From Salinisphaera sp. (lineage in GTDB: Bacteria > Pseudomonadota > Gammaproteobacteria > Nevskiales > Salinisphaeraceae): a stretch of 64,000 nt of DNA. Below are positions 53,651 through 63,317 of the stretch, one piece after another. Location of the stretch: assembly GCF_002729955.1 (NCBI RefSeq), contig NZ_PBYA01000051.1:1-64000 (forward strand), in the 5' to 3' direction. Made by a program: the position numbers and the translations under genes. How positions within the stretch are numbered: the first letter of the stretch is position 1; every line of letters begins with the position of its first letter. The notes under the pieces were generated by a model. The model made no database searches, had not been told where the DNA came from, and was given only the letters and a program-made list of their open reading frames with translations.

Positions 53651-55078
53651 TTATCGCTGCGCCGCAACCTGGGAAGGCTGCACCACGTCGCCGGTATCGT
53701 TACCAAATGCGTTGCGCTCATACGTCACAACCGCCGCTATCTGCTTGTCGTCGAGCGTGCCCTTGTAAGGCGGCATCGCGCCCTTGCCATTGAGGATCTG
53801 GCCGATGTGCGTATTGATATCGCCGGTGGCGACCGCACTTCCCTTCATGGCCGGGAAGCCCGCCGCGGGCATGCCGCTGCCATCGGGCTGATGACAGGCG
53901 GCGCAAAGGTTGCCGTAGACTTCCTTGCCCTGGCTCATCAGCGCATCGCGCGGCATTTCGTCACCCGTAGCGGCCGAGCCGTCCTGCTCGCTATCGTCGG
54001 CGGAGGATTGATCCTGCTCGTCCGGATCCGGCACCTTCGGCGAACCGCGATCATCGGAAGCCTCGGCCTCGCGCTGGTCGGCGTCGTCGGCGCCTTCGTT
54101 GTTGGATTCGCCGGTGCCGACAATGCTCTCTTCGGCGGCCTGCGGATCGTTGGTGCTGCCGTCCTCGGTACGCGCCTCGGTGGCGTTGCCGGCGGTCGCG
54201 CTTTCGTCGGCCGACGTCTGTGCCTCGGCATTGGCCTCGTTGGTACTCGGCTGACCGGTGGCCAGCTCGGAGTCGGAATTCGGGTTGCCGCCCTGCTCAC
54301 GCACCCAGGCGTCGTAATCGCTCTGCGAGACCACCTTGACCACGATCGGCATGAAGGCGTGGCCGCGGCCGCACAGCTCGGCGCACTGCCCACGATAAAC
54401 GCCGGTCTTGTTCGCCTGGAACCACATATCGTTGATATAGCCCGGAATCGCGTCCTTCTTGCCACCCAGTTCCGGCACCCACCAGGAATGGATGACGTCG
54501 CTCGCGGTCAGCAGCAGGCGCACCTTGGTATCGACCGGCACCACCATCGGGTTGTCGACGTTGCGCAGATAGTTGTCGACCGTATTCGGGTCGATACCGG
54601 AGTTGAGTCGACGCGCGTTGTCGCTATCGCGGTCGAGACGGCTGAAGAAATGCACGTCGGCATCAACGTAGTCGTATTCCCAGAGCCACTGATGGCCGGT
54701 CACACGAATCGTCATGTCGGGATTGCTGGAATCCTCGATCTGGAGCAGCGTGCCGGCGGCCGGGATCGCGACCGCGATCAGAATGATGAAGGGCACGATC
54801 GTCCAGGCGATTTCCACCACCGTCGACTCGTGAAAATGCGATGCCTCGAAGCCGCGCGACTTGCGATGCACGATCACCGAATAGAGCATCACGCCGAACA
54901 CGCCGATGCCGATGACCACGCAGATCCAGAAAATCAGCATGTGCAGGCCGAAGACCTTGCTGGTCAGATCGGTGACGCCCTCGTTCATGTTGAGCGTCCA
55001 CGCCGCGTGTGCCGGCGACATGGCCAACGCCCCCAGCGCGACCAGGCCCGATCGAGACAGAATGCTGATTTTATTCAT
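53651..55078 (-). CDS. ctaC: Cytochrome c oxidase subunit II with acidic linker and fused cytochrome c
   Basis: A 475-residue subunit II. Signal peptide to residue 25, two TM helices (about 45-68 and 88-110), then a CuA domain with H197, C232, E234, C236, H240 and M243. Residues 262-375 form a low-complexity linker very rich in Asp, Glu, Ser, Asn, Thr and Ala with almost no hydrophobic residue. A class I cytochrome c domain follows with C392AACH396. This is the caa3-like fusion that takes electrons directly. The first gene of the oxidase operon; the DUF2244 gene ends 9 bases downstream of its start. Confidence 0.95.
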   Translation of the reverse strand: MNKISILSRSGLVALGALAMSPAHAAWTLNMNEGVTDLTSKVFGLHMLIFWICVVIGIGVFGVMLYSVIVHRKSRGFEASHFHESTVVEIAWTIVPFIILIAVAIPAAGTLLQIEDSSNPDMTIRVTGHQWLWEYDYVDADVHFFSRLDRDSDNARRLNSGIDPNTVDNYLRNVDNPMVVPVDTKVRLLLTASDVIHSWWVPELGGKKDAIPGYINDMWFQANKTGVYRGQCAELCGRGHAFMPIVVKVVSQSDYDAWVREQGGNPNSDSELATGQPSTNEANAEAQTSADESATAGNATEARTEDGSTNDPQAAEESIVGTGESNNEGADDADQREAEASDDRGSPKVPDPDEQDQSSADDSEQDGSAATGDEMPRDALMSQGKEVYGNLCAACHQPDGSGMPAAGFPAMKGSAVATGDINTHIGQILNGKGAMPPYKGTLDDKQIAAVVTYERNAFGNDTGDVVQPSQVAAQR

Positions 55079-55087
55079 AATCGCTCT

Positions 55088-55606
55088 CTATAAAACACGT
55101 TGCCGGCTATCGTCGCGCGATGACGACAGCTGCGGCGCGGTCACCCACGACTTCAGCCTCTGGGCAACCTTCTCCCGTTCTTCCTCGCTCAGGCAGCGAC
55201 CCAGTTCACAGCCGTGGCCATGACGGGTCAACAGCAAGCGTGACGGACTGTTCCGATACACGCCCGGACTCAGCCGGACCTGGGTCAGCAGGCGCGGAAA
55301 CTCCCAACGCCGCTCGGGCTCGTTGAGGCCGGCTTCGACCTCGATACGATCCTCGTATACCGATATGACCTCGCGGTAACCGTTGTCGCGCAAACTCAGG
55401 TAGAGACCTGCCCCAAGCGCGGCCATTTCCAGCCCGGCGAACGGCCATATCAGCCATAAACCGAACACTGTCATGAAGGCCGCGATACCGAATGACACGC
55501 TACACATGCCGAGAAAAAACCATTGCGCCTGTGCGACCGACAACGACCCGTTCGGGGCGATGACCAACCGGCGCATGGGTTCGGTGATTTCGTATCGACT
55601 CGACAT
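55088..55606 (-). CDS. DUF2244 membrane protein
   Basis: A 172-residue protein with two TM helices (FFLGMCSVSFGIAAFMTVFGLWLIWPFAGLEMAALGAGLYLSLR) and a C-terminal cytosolic domain, the DUF2244 family. It often sits beside cox genes. Here its stop is 9 bases before the ctaC start, so it may be the first gene of the oxidase transcript. Function unknown. Confidence 0.83.
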   Translation of the reverse strand: MSSRYEITEPMRRLVIAPNGSLSVAQAQWFFLGMCSVSFGIAAFMTVFGLWLIWPFAGLEMAALGAGLYLSLRDNGYREVISVYEDRIEVEAGLNEPERRWEFPRLLTQVRLSPGVYRNSPSRLLLTRHGHGCELGRCLSEEEREKVAQRLKSWVTAPQLSSSRDDSRQRVL

Positions 55607-55670
55607 CCCGCCGTGTCCTCCGGCCGAGAGTTTATGCGAAGCGCTATTGTGCTGGCAAACGATTCAGCCT

Positions 55671-56354
55671 TCATTCACGCCTGTTCATACGCACGAACCA
55701 CGGCGCGGGATTCAGCGCGAGATCGGCGCGCGCATCGCAGGCCACACGGGCGCACAGAGGCGCGGCGATCGCCTGCTCCAGGCAGGCGATATTTTCTTCC
55801 AGCCGCGGCTGGATCGGCGGCAGCGTATTCGCTATCCAGCCGATGAATGGCGTGGCGGCGGCGATCGCACGAGCGCTGAGCACGGCATGATTCACACAGC
55901 CCAGACGCATGCCGACCACCAGCAGCGTCGGCCATCCGTGGCCACCCACCCAGTCGGCGAAATCGACACGGGCGCGCAGCGGTACATGCCAGCCGCCCGC
56001 GCCTTCGACCACGACCCAGTCGCTGGCGGCCGCCAGGCGTGCATGGCCGTCATCGAGCACCTCGGTATCAATCGTCACCCCCGCCTCGGCCGCGGCGATA
56101 TGCGGGGCAATGGGCTCGGCAAGCGCGATCGGATTGATGGCGCCGTAGTCCCACCCCGGCGTGCTCGCGGCCTGTAGCGCCAGGGCATCCTCGTTGCGCA
56201 GACCGGCGGAGGTGGCCTCGCAGCCGCTGGCCACCGGCTTGTAACCCACCGCCGAAAAACCCGCGGCCCGCAGCCCGTGCAGCAGGGCGACCGCGATACG
56301 CGTCTTGCCGATACCGGTATCGGTGCCGGTCACGAACAGCGTTTGTGCCGTCAT
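55671..56354 (-). CDS. bioD: Dethiobiotin synthetase
   Basis: A 227-residue P-loop enzyme that carboxylates and cyclises diaminopelargonate. FVTGTDTGIGKT (7-18) is the P-loop, YKPVASG binds substrate and VVVEGAGGWHVP is the Walker-B-like loop. Overlaps bioH by 4 bases. Last gene of bioB-bioF-bioH-bioD. Confidence 0.94.
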   Translation of the reverse strand: MTAQTLFVTGTDTGIGKTRIAVALLHGLRAAGFSAVGYKPVASGCEATSAGLRNEDALALQAASTPGWDYGAINPIALAEPIAPHIAAAEAGVTIDTEVLDDGHARLAAASDWVVVEGAGGWHVPLRARVDFADWVGGHGWPTLLVVGMRLGCVNHAVLSARAIAAATPFIGWIANTLPPIQPRLEENIACLEQAIAAPLCARVACDARADLALNPAPWFVRMNRRE

Positions 56355-57136
56355 CCGGCCTGCCCGCCCTGCACGCAGGCATCCACGAACGTAGCCAGCC
56401 GGTCAGCGAACGGTTTTTCGTGCGAGATGAACGGCGCATGCGCGGCCCGCTCCACGCGCCAGAACTGGGCGTTGGGCATTGCATCGGCCATGGCGGCCAT
56501 GCCATCAGGATGGGCCATGCGATCGCGCGCGCCAGCGATGACCAACGCCGGCGCCTCGATATCGCCCAGCGCATCGCGGAAATCCGCCTCGAAAAGAATA
56601 TCCAGTCCGCGTTCGAGCGCCTCCTGGGCCGGCGGCTGGTCCATGAGGTCGTTGCGCAGGCTGCGCACCGCGCGGGCCGCCCCCGGCTCGCCGAGTACCT
56701 GCTGCATCAGAAACTCGCTCAACGTGGTCGAAAAATCCTCGCTCAGGCCCCGCCGGGTCGCTTCGATGGCGCTTTGCTTCATGCCGTAGTCGTTGCCGCG
56801 CTCACGAATGAAGCGCGCCAGGGTGGCCACCAGCACCAGCCCCTGCAGGCGTTCGGGATAGCGACGCGCCGCTCCCAGGGCGATGAGACCGCCCAGCGAC
56901 CAGCCGACGAAAACCGCCGGTCGATCAATCCGCTCCACCACGGCATCGAGCCAGTTGTTGAGCCCGGTCGCGCCGGCCGGGCTTTCGCCATGGCCGGGCA
57001 AATCCACCAGATGACAACGAAAACGGTTCTTCAACCGCCCCGCCAGCGATTCCCAGATGCGTGCCGACAGACCCCAGCCGTGCAGAAAGACGATATCCGG
57101 GCCCTGTGTACCCACGCTTTGGATATGCAAACTCAT
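56351..57136 (-). CDS. bioH: Pimeloyl-ACP methyl ester carboxylesterase BioH
   Basis: A 261-residue alpha/beta hydrolase that frees pimeloyl-ACP from its methyl ester. Oxyanion HGWG, nucleophile Ser in GWSLGG (near 80), acid Asp in GARDRM and His in AAHAPF complete the triad. ATGA overlaps with bioF and bioD. Its partner methyltransferase bioC is not in the cluster. Confidence 0.92.
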   Translation of the reverse strand: MSLHIQSVGTQGPDIVFLHGWGLSARIWESLAGRLKNRFRCHLVDLPGHGESPAGATGLNNWLDAVVERIDRPAVFVGWSLGGLIALGAARRYPERLQGLVLVATLARFIRERGNDYGMKQSAIEATRRGLSEDFSTTLSEFLMQQVLGEPGAARAVRSLRNDLMDQPPAQEALERGLDILFEADFRDALGDIEAPALVIAGARDRMAHPDGMAAMADAMPNAQFWRVERAAHAPFISHEKPFADRLATFVDACVQGGQAG

Positions 57137-58323
57137 GCGCTACGCCGGCTGTCGGCCGCGGGCAGCACCGCGGCGAGCGCGCCCAGCAAGGCATCGACCT
57201 GTGCCTCGTCATGACCCGCGGTCAAGGTGATGCGTAGCCGCGACGTGCCGGGCGCCACGGTGGGCGGACGAATCGCACCGACCAGAACCCCCCGGGCCAG
57301 CAGGGCATTGCTGACCGCTACGGCCTGGGCTTCGCCACCCAGCAGCAGCGGCTGAATGGGGCTGTCCGATGGTTCGATCGGCAGCCCGAGCTCGACCGCG
57401 CCCTGGCGAAAGCGCTCGATCAGCCCCATGAGATGGCCACGACGATAATCACCGGCACGGGCCAACGCCACGCCTTCACGCGCGGCGGCGGCCACGGCCG
57501 GCGGCGGCGCGGTGGAAAAGATCAGCGAACGCGCGCTTTGCAGAATCGCTTCGATGACCACATCGTCGCCGGCCACGAAGGCGCCGGCCGCGCCCACCGA
57601 CTTGCCCAGCGTTGCCAGCAGCAGCGGCACCCGATTGCTGCCCAGACCGGCCTCGGCCACCCGCCCGGCGCCCTGGGCACCGAATACGCCCAGCCCATGG
57701 GCATCGTCGACCGCCATCCAGGCACCCTGCGCCTGGGCAGTCTCGGCCAAGGCACACAGCGGGGCCGTATCGCCGTCCATTGAAAACACGCTGTCGGTGA
57801 TCAGCAGCCGATTGCCCGTCTCGCAGGCGGCCAGCTTGACCGCCGCGTCGGCGGCATCGCCGTGGCGATAGACATGCTTGTGCGCACCGGACAGTCGTGC
57901 GCCGTCGATCAACGATGCATGATTGAGCGCGTCGGCCACGATATGATCCCCGCGGGTCATCAGCGCACTCACCACGCCCACATTGGCCGCATAGCCGGTC
58001 GAAAAAACCAGCGCGCGTTCACGGCCAACCCAGTCGGCCAGTTCTGCTTCGAGCGCGGCATGCTCGGCGTTATGGCCGGTCACCAGCTGCGAGGCAGCGC
58101 TGCCGGTACCCAGGCGTTCGCCCGCCCGGGCCATGCGCTGTGCCAGCGCCGGTTCGGCGGCCAATCCCAGATAGTCGTTGCTGCAGAAATTCACGCAGCG
58201 CTGGCCGTCGGCAACCACCACCGGTGCATGCGCGCCTTCGATCACCCTCCGTCGCCGAAAGCGCTCGGCCGCGCGCACCGCCGCCACCCGTTCATGGCAA
58301 TAGGATGCGAGCGTGGGGCTCAC
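57133..58323 (-). CDS. bioF: 8-amino-7-oxononanoate synthase
   Basis: A 396-residue PLP enzyme condensing pimeloyl-ACP and alanine. PLP Lys is K241 in [34 protein letters not shown] and [10 protein letters not shown] are family motifs. Overlaps bioB and bioH by 4 bases each. Confidence 0.95.
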   Translation of the reverse strand: MSPTLASYCHERVAAVRAAERFRRRRVIEGAHAPVVVADGQRCVNFCSNDYLGLAAEPALAQRMARAGERLGTGSAASQLVTGHNAEHAALEAELADWVGRERALVFSTGYAANVGVVSALMTRGDHIVADALNHASLIDGARLSGAHKHVYRHGDAADAAVKLAACETGNRLLITDSVFSMDGDTAPLCALAETAQAQGAWMAVDDAHGLGVFGAQGAGRVAEAGLGSNRVPLLLATLGKSVGAAGAFVAGDDVVIEAILQSARSLIFSTAPPPAVAAAAREGVALARAGDYRRGHLMGLIERFRQGAVELGLPIEPSDSPIQPLLLGGEAQAVAVSNALLARGVLVGAIRPPTVAPGTSRLRITLTAGHDEAQVDALLGALAAVLPAADSRRSA

Positions 58324-59381
58324 GATACGGCGGCGCTTTCGCTCGCCTGCCGGCAGCCCCGCGGCGCGGCATCGGCGCTGGGCGCCTGCCCGACCGCGAT
58401 ATCGGTGTATTTGGGTGAAGCCTCGGGCTTCATGCCGAGCTTTTCGAGCAGGGCCAGGTCCTTGAGATGCGCGGGGTTCGAGGTGGTCAGCAGCTGATCA
58501 CCGTAGAAGATCGAGTTCGCGCCGGCGAGGAAGCACAGCGTCTGGGTCGCCTCCGACATCTGTTCGCGCCCGGCGGAGAGCCGCACATAGGAGGCCGGCA
58601 TCATGATCTTGGCCACGGCGATGGTGCGCACGAAGTCCAGCTCGTCGATGGGGTCGACCCCGTGCAGGGGCGTGCCTTCGACCTGCACCAGGTTGTTGAT
58701 CGGCACGCTCTGCGGGTGTTCGGGCAGGTTCGCCAGCTGGCAGAGCAGCTCGGCGCGATCCAGCGGTGTTTCGCCCATGCCGACGATGCCGCCGCAGCAG
58801 ACCTTGATGCCCGCATCGCGCACATGGCCGAGCGTATCCAGCCGGTCTTCATACGTGCGCGTGGTGATGATGTCCTGGTAATACTCGGGCGAGGTATCCA
58901 GATTGTGGTTGTAGTAGTCGAGCCCGGCGGCCTTGAGCTTCTCGGCCTGACGGGCCTTGAGCATGCCCAGCGTCACGCAGGTCTCCAGACCTTCATCCTT
59001 GACCGCCTGCACCATGTCGATGACCTTTTCCAGGTCGCGATCCTTGGGGCTGCGCCAGGCTGCGCCCATGCAAAAGCGCGTGGCACCGGCGGCGCGTGCG
59101 CGCTGGGCCGCGTCTCGTACCTGTTCCAGTGGCAGCAGGGCCTCGCGCTCGAGCCCGGTATCGAAGCGCACGCTCTGCGGACAATAGGCACAGTCTTCGG
59201 GACAGGCGCCGGTCTTGATCGACATGAGGGTCGACAACTGCACCGCGTTGGCATCGAAATGCGCACGGTGAGCGCTCTGTGCGCGATAAATCAGGTCCGC
59301 GAACGGCAGCGCGAACAAGGCCTGCACCTCGTCGGCGCGCCAGTCGTGGCGAAGAACGGCGGTATCCGCAGATTCGGTCAT
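58320..59381 (-). CDS. bioB: Biotin synthase
   Basis: A 353-residue radical SAM enzyme inserting sulfur into dethiobiotin. The [4Fe-4S] motif is C60-x3-C64-x2-C67 ([10 protein letters not shown]). The [2Fe-2S] site is served by [12 protein letters not shown] and YVRLSAGR. The last 25 residues are an Ala/Ser-rich tail. First gene of the bio operon, divergent from comF. Confidence 0.96.
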   Translation of the reverse strand: MTESADTAVLRHDWRADEVQALFALPFADLIYRAQSAHRAHFDANAVQLSTLMSIKTGACPEDCAYCPQSVRFDTGLEREALLPLEQVRDAAQRARAAGATRFCMGAAWRSPKDRDLEKVIDMVQAVKDEGLETCVTLGMLKARQAEKLKAAGLDYYNHNLDTSPEYYQDIITTRTYEDRLDTLGHVRDAGIKVCCGGIVGMGETPLDRAELLCQLANLPEHPQSVPINNLVQVEGTPLHGVDPIDELDFVRTIAVAKIMMPASYVRLSAGREQMSEATQTLCFLAGANSIFYGDQLLTTSNPAHLKDLALLEKLGMKPEASPKYTDIAVGQAPSADAAPRGCRQASESAAVS

Positions 59382-59451
59382 GGCAGTATCGACTCACAAA
59401 TGTAAGAGCGGAAAGGGTTGGTCAACGGCCACCCCCTGTCAAGCTGGAAAC
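59382..59451. promoter_or_regulatory. bioB-comF divergent promoter region
   Basis: A short intergenic region serves both genes. On the minus strand TTGACA (complement of about 59437-59442) and TTGACC (complement of about 59420-59425) are candidate -35 boxes for bioB, with poor -10 matches. I see no BirA-type TTGTAAACC inverted repeat, so repression by BirA is not supported. Confidence 0.4.
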
Positions 59452-60156
59452 ATGCCTTTCCTTTACAGATGGTCAAAAAGCATACAATCGGCCCTGCTCG
59501 GGCCCGCCTGCGTGCTATGCCATGCGCCGGCACCCTTGACGCAGGATATCTGTGCCGACTGCAAGGCCGAGCTGCCCTGGTTGCAGGCGGCCTGCCAACA
59601 CTGCGCGCTGGCGCTATCGGAGCTGGCCGCTGACCGCGTCTGTCCGGATTGCCGAAAGCGCCCGCTCGCAGATCGGGCCATCGCGGCTCTGCACTATCGC
59701 CCACCGGCGGACTGGCTGGTCACCCGACTTAAATTCGGTGCGCGTATGCCGCATGCGCGACTGCTGGGCGATCTGCTGGCCGAGCGCATCAGCGCGGTCG
59801 ACAGCCCTCGCCCCGACTGGCTGGTGCCCGTGCCCCTGCACCCGAGCAATCTGCGCAAACGCGGTTTCAATCAGGCCGAGCGCATCGCCCGCCGGCTCGC
59901 CGAGCCGCTGGCGGTGCCAATCGCGGTCGGCGGCATCGAACGACGTCTGGCCACCGAGCGCCAGAGCACGCTGGCCGCGAGCGCGCGCCGTGCCAATGTG
60001 CGCAACGCCTTTGCATGCGATCGCGACCTGGGCGATGCCCATGTCGCCATCGTCGACGACGTGGTTACCACCGGCCATACGGCGCGCGCGCTGGCCGCCT
60101 GCCTGCGTCACGCGGGCGCGCGCCGCGTGGATCTGTATGCGGTCGCACGTGCCTAG
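59452..60156 (+). CDS. comF: ComF/GntX-type phosphoribosyltransferase-fold protein
   Basis: A 234-residue ComF-family protein. The N-terminus has four CxxC pairs (CVLC, CADC, CQHC, CPDC), a double zinc-ribbon. The C-terminal phosphoribosyltransferase fold has KRGFNQAERIAR and VAIVDDVVTTGHT, the PRPP-binding loop. Linked to DNA uptake or Fe-S/gluconate functions in other bacteria; the biochemical role is unsettled. Start at ATG 59452, with GGA 6 bases upstream. Confidence 0.88.
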   Translation: MPFLYRWSKSIQSALLGPACVLCHAPAPLTQDICADCKAELPWLQAACQHCALALSELAADRVCPDCRKRPLADRAIAALHYRPPADWLVTRLKFGARMPHARLLGDLLAERISAVDSPRPDWLVPVPLHPSNLRKRGFNQAERIARRLAEPLAVPIAVGGIERRLATERQSTLAASARRANVRNAFACDRDLGDAHVAIVDDVVTTGHTARALAACLRHAGARRVDLYAVARA

Positions 60157-60215
60157 CCGGCTTGCATGAACTCTGGCGCTTGACGCGCGCACAGCGGCGT
60201 TGAAGGCTTTAGGCC

Positions 60216-61322
60216 ATGCTGCGTCATATCCGTATCCGCCACCCCAAGCCGGGCACACGCCCCGGCGCCCTCGTCGAGCATGCCGATACCGGTGACGCGC
60301 TGACCATTCATGCGCTGTCGCTCGATGCAGGCCAGCCAACCCGCGAGCACACCGCCGCCACGCTCGATGAGGCGCTCGCTGCCCTGGCCGAGGACAGCAC
60401 GCTGCACTGGCTGCATTTCGAGGGCGACTTGCCGTCGGCGGACCTCACCCGCCTGGGCGAGCGCTTTCACCTGCATCCGCTCGCCCTGGAAGATGTGCAC
60501 AACCACGGCCAGCGGCCCAAGCTCGACCCCTATCGCAACCTGGTCTTCATTACGCTCGCGCTGCCGGTGATCCCGACCTCGGGTGCCCGCGGCCAGCCCG
60601 ACACACGGCTGACGATCGAACAGGTGAGCCTGTTCATCGGCGACGGCTTCGTACTGAGCTTTCATGCCGGCCGGCACGATCTGTTCGCCCCGGTGCGCGA
60701 GCACCTGGCGAGCGACCCGATCACGTTGGGCGAAAGCAGCGCCCGTGCCGAGCATCTGGGTCATGCCCTGGCCGATGTCGTGGTCGATAGCGGGTTCGAC
60801 GTTGTCGCCGCCTACGGCGAGCGCCTCGATCGCCTTGAAGACGAGATATTCGAAACGCGCAGGCACAACATGATCGGCACCATCCACGACCTGCGCCGTG
60901 CCCTGAGCACGCTCGGCAAGACGCTGCGTGCCCAGCACGAGATGATCCAGCGCTGGCTGACCAGCGATCACCCGGCGCTGCATATCGAAAACCGGCCCTA
61001 TATCCGCGACATGCAGGATCATGCCCGTCGCGTGGTGGACCTCATCGACAGCTATCACGATGCCACCGGCGCGCTGCTGGATACGCATCTGTCGCTGGCC
61101 TCCATGCGGCTCAACGACATCATGCGCGTGCTCACGCTTATCGCCACCGTGTTCATGCCGCTGTCGTTCATCGTCGGGCTCTATGGCATGAACTTCGATA
61201 CCGCCAGCCCCTGGAACATGCCGGAGCTGGGCTGGCGCTACGGCTATCCGATCGTACTCGGGCTCATGGGCGCGCTGGTGGTGGCCATGCTCGTGTTCTT
61301 TCGGCGCAGGCGCTGGCTCTAG
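60216..61322 (+). CDS. CorA/ZntB-family divalent metal transporter
   Basis: A 368-residue CorA-family protein. A soluble alpha/beta N-terminus is followed by a long helix (near 195-300) and two C-terminal TM helices. The loop between them has the YGMN motif (VGLYGMNFD). It ends in a positively charged RRRRWL tail. Mg2+ or Zn2+ transport is expected; the sequence does not tell which. The His-rich N-terminus (RHIRIRHPKP) may bind metal. Confidence 0.87.
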   Translation: MLRHIRIRHPKPGTRPGALVEHADTGDALTIHALSLDAGQPTREHTAATLDEALAALAEDSTLHWLHFEGDLPSADLTRLGERFHLHPLALEDVHNHGQRPKLDPYRNLVFITLALPVIPTSGARGQPDTRLTIEQVSLFIGDGFVLSFHAGRHDLFAPVREHLASDPITLGESSARAEHLGHALADVVVDSGFDVVAAYGERLDRLEDEIFETRRHNMIGTIHDLRRALSTLGKTLRAQHEMIQRWLTSDHPALHIENRPYIRDMQDHARRVVDLIDSYHDATGALLDTHLSLASMRLNDIMRVLTLIATVFMPLSFIVGLYGMNFDTASPWNMPELGWRYGYPIVLGLMGALVVAMLVFFRRRRWL

Positions 61323-61349
61323 GGCCTGTCGTCACAAGAAAGGCTCGCG

Positions 61350-63317
61350 TCAACCCACCTCAGCCCCGCTCAGCGACGCAGCCGGCACCGCCAGCACCAC
61401 CAGTTCGTCCCCGGCCTTGAGGTTGAGTGGGGCGTGTTTATCGCGCACGTTGAGCTGCAGCCGCGGCTGCGCCGTTTCCGGGCCACGCATGACGCCGAGC
61501 AGAATTTCGTCTTCGCTGGCACGGGCCCGGCGCAGCGTTTCAAAACTCTCGTCGCCACCCACAAAGCCCAGACGGGACGCGTCGCGAAATACCACTTCGG
61601 CGCCGCCCGCACCGAAGAGCTCCTCCATCACCCAGTGCAGTTCGCGGCGTAGCGCGACCTGGGTCAACAGGCTGGACTGGATGGCTGGCGAAATCAGGCG
61701 CTCGACATGGGGGGCGTCGAACAACGCCGCGTTCTCAGCGGACATGGTTTCGACCAGGGTGAAAGGTGGCTGCTCGACCTTTTCCAGCTGGCGGGCCAGC
61801 ACCAGATAGCCCATTACCATGCGTGCATCGGCGGCCTCGGCCGAGCCCAGCCAGTCGCTGGCCAGCAGAATGATGTTGTCGTAGTCGGCAAGTGAGAGCC
61901 GACCGAGATCGTGATAAGAGGTGAAATCGCCCTCGATCTGGCGCACGCTCGCATGCGAGAACCCGACCCCCTGGCGGGCCAGCAGCGTTTCGCGCTCGGC
62001 GATCGGGCGCAGCGAGAACACGTCGATGGTCACACTTTCCCGGCGATAGGCTTCGAACTCCGCCAGCAGCGATGGCAGCTTGCGGTTCCACCCCAGCACG
62101 AGCACGCGTCGATGCCCGCGGTTGCGAGCGGCCCGCTCGCGGCGCTCGACCGGGCTGGCCGTGACCACCGCCTCCGGCGCGCCGGTGGGCGCACAATCAT
62201 CGAAGGCCCGGGCAATGAACGCCAGTCGATCGCCGTCGCGAACGCGCTCGTCATCCTCGCGATGCACCGGAATGAGCGCCCCATCGCGCGCCGCCCCGAG
62301 CAGCACCGCCTTGTCGAAACAGCCGGCCACGTCGACCAGGCGTTCGCCTACCAGACTCGGGCATTCGCGCACGAAGATCTGTTCATCCCTGCCGTTGAGC
62401 AATTCACCATAGACCCAGGACAGGCCACGATTACGGGCGTTCTGAGCGAGCAGGCGGGCGACGATGCGCCCGGCGCCGATCACCTCCGCTTCGCCGGCAT
62501 AGGCCCGGGCCGCCGTGCCCAGGTGGTTGGCGTCGAATATTTCCGCCACCACCAGCGGCAGGTCGTCTTCGCTGCTGCCGTTGGCGTTGATTAACGTCTT
62601 GATGGTCGCTTCGTCGCCGCCCCCGTCACTGTCGAACTCGCGGCCGGCCAGAATAACCGCGGCCGCATGCTCGAAATCGACGCGGCGCAGATGATCGGCA
62701 CGCAGGGGCGTGCCGGAGCGCAGCGTGATACGCCGGGCGTCGTAGCGGCGGCCCAGCCGATCCTTGAGCTCCTGAGCCATGCCGGTGTTGACCCGCTCGG
62801 CCAGGATCACGATATGCAGCCGCCCCCCGCCGTGCCGGTCCAGAAAACGCTTCACCCGCGCCTGCGACTGCATGAGGTTTTCGACCATGCCCGCGGTCCG
62901 GCTACTCCAGCCCAGGATGAGGATATGGTTATTCTTGGCGATCGGCGTATAGCCGGCTTCGAGCGTTTCGATGGTGTCGTCAAGCCACTGGGTCATGGTG
63001 GCGATCAGCGCGCCCACAAACAGCACGACGCCCAGTATGGTCAGCGTGGTCGATACCGTTCGCAGCAGCGGGCCTTCGTCGTCGCCGAGATAGCCGGAAT
63101 CGGTCAGCCGTAGAAACGCCCACCAGATCGCAGAGCCGGGATCCCCCTCTTCGCCGGCCTCGCCGATATGCGGCAGGTTGTAGACAAGCAGCCCGGCGCT
63201 TACGGCAATAAGCACCATCGCACAGGCGATGACCAGCAGCCGCGAAAGCACGCCCCGCAGCATGAACTGTTCGAGCTGGAACTGAAGCAGATTACGTAGA
63301 CGAACGAGCAGTTTCAC
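61350..63317 (-). CDS. CASTOR/POLLUX-like ion channel with TrkA-type RCK domains
   Basis: A 655-residue membrane protein of the CASTOR/POLLUX/DMI1-like group. TM1 (LLVIACAMVLIAVSAGLLVYNL), a pore loop with AFLRLTDSGYLGDD, and TM2 (TILGVVLFVGALIATMTQWLDD) are followed by two NAD-binding-like RCK domains (HILILGWSSRTAGMVENL near 131 and RVLVLGWNRKLPSLLAEFE near 405). The filter region differs from the K+ GYG motif. In plants such channels act on K+ or Ca2+ at the nuclear envelope; the bacterial role is unknown. Convergent with the CorA-type gene, 27 bases apart. Confidence 0.8.
   Translation of the reverse strand: MKLLVRLRNLLQFQLEQFMLRGVLSRLLVIACAMVLIAVSAGLLVYNLPHIGEAGEEGDPGSAIWWAFLRLTDSGYLGDDEGPLLRTVSTTLTILGVVLFVGALIATMTQWLDDTIETLEAGYTPIAKNNHILILGWSSRTAGMVENLMQSQARVKRFLDRHGGGRLHIVILAERVNTGMAQELKDRLGRRYDARRITLRSGTPLRADHLRRVDFEHAAAVILAGREFDSDGGGDEATIKTLINANGSSEDDLPLVVAEIFDANHLGTAARAYAGEAEVIGAGRIVARLLAQNARNRGLSWVYGELLNGRDEQIFVRECPSLVGERLVDVAGCFDKAVLLGAARDGALIPVHREDDERVRDGDRLAFIARAFDDCAPTGAPEAVVTASPVERRERAARNRGHRRVLVLGWNRKLPSLLAEFEAYRRESVTIDVFSLRPIAERETLLARQGVGFSHASVRQIEGDFTSYHDLGRLSLADYDNIILLASDWLGSAEAADARMVMGYLVLARQLEKVEQPPFTLVETMSAENAALFDAPHVERLISPAIQSSLLTQVALRRELHWVMEELFGAGGAEVVFRDASRLGFVGGDESFETLRRARASEDEILLGVMRGPETAQPRLQLNVRDKHAPLNLKAGDELVVLAVPAASLSGAEVG

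Noticed and set aside
51796-53793. 665-codon open frame on the plus strand opposite ctaD/ctaE, rich in His and Arg
   Set aside because: It is the antisense shadow of three strongly conserved oxidase genes; low-complexity composition is typical of the reverse frame in GC-rich DNA.
59382-59451. BirA operator between bioB and comF
   Set aside because: No TTGTAAACC-type inverted repeat with the proper spacing.
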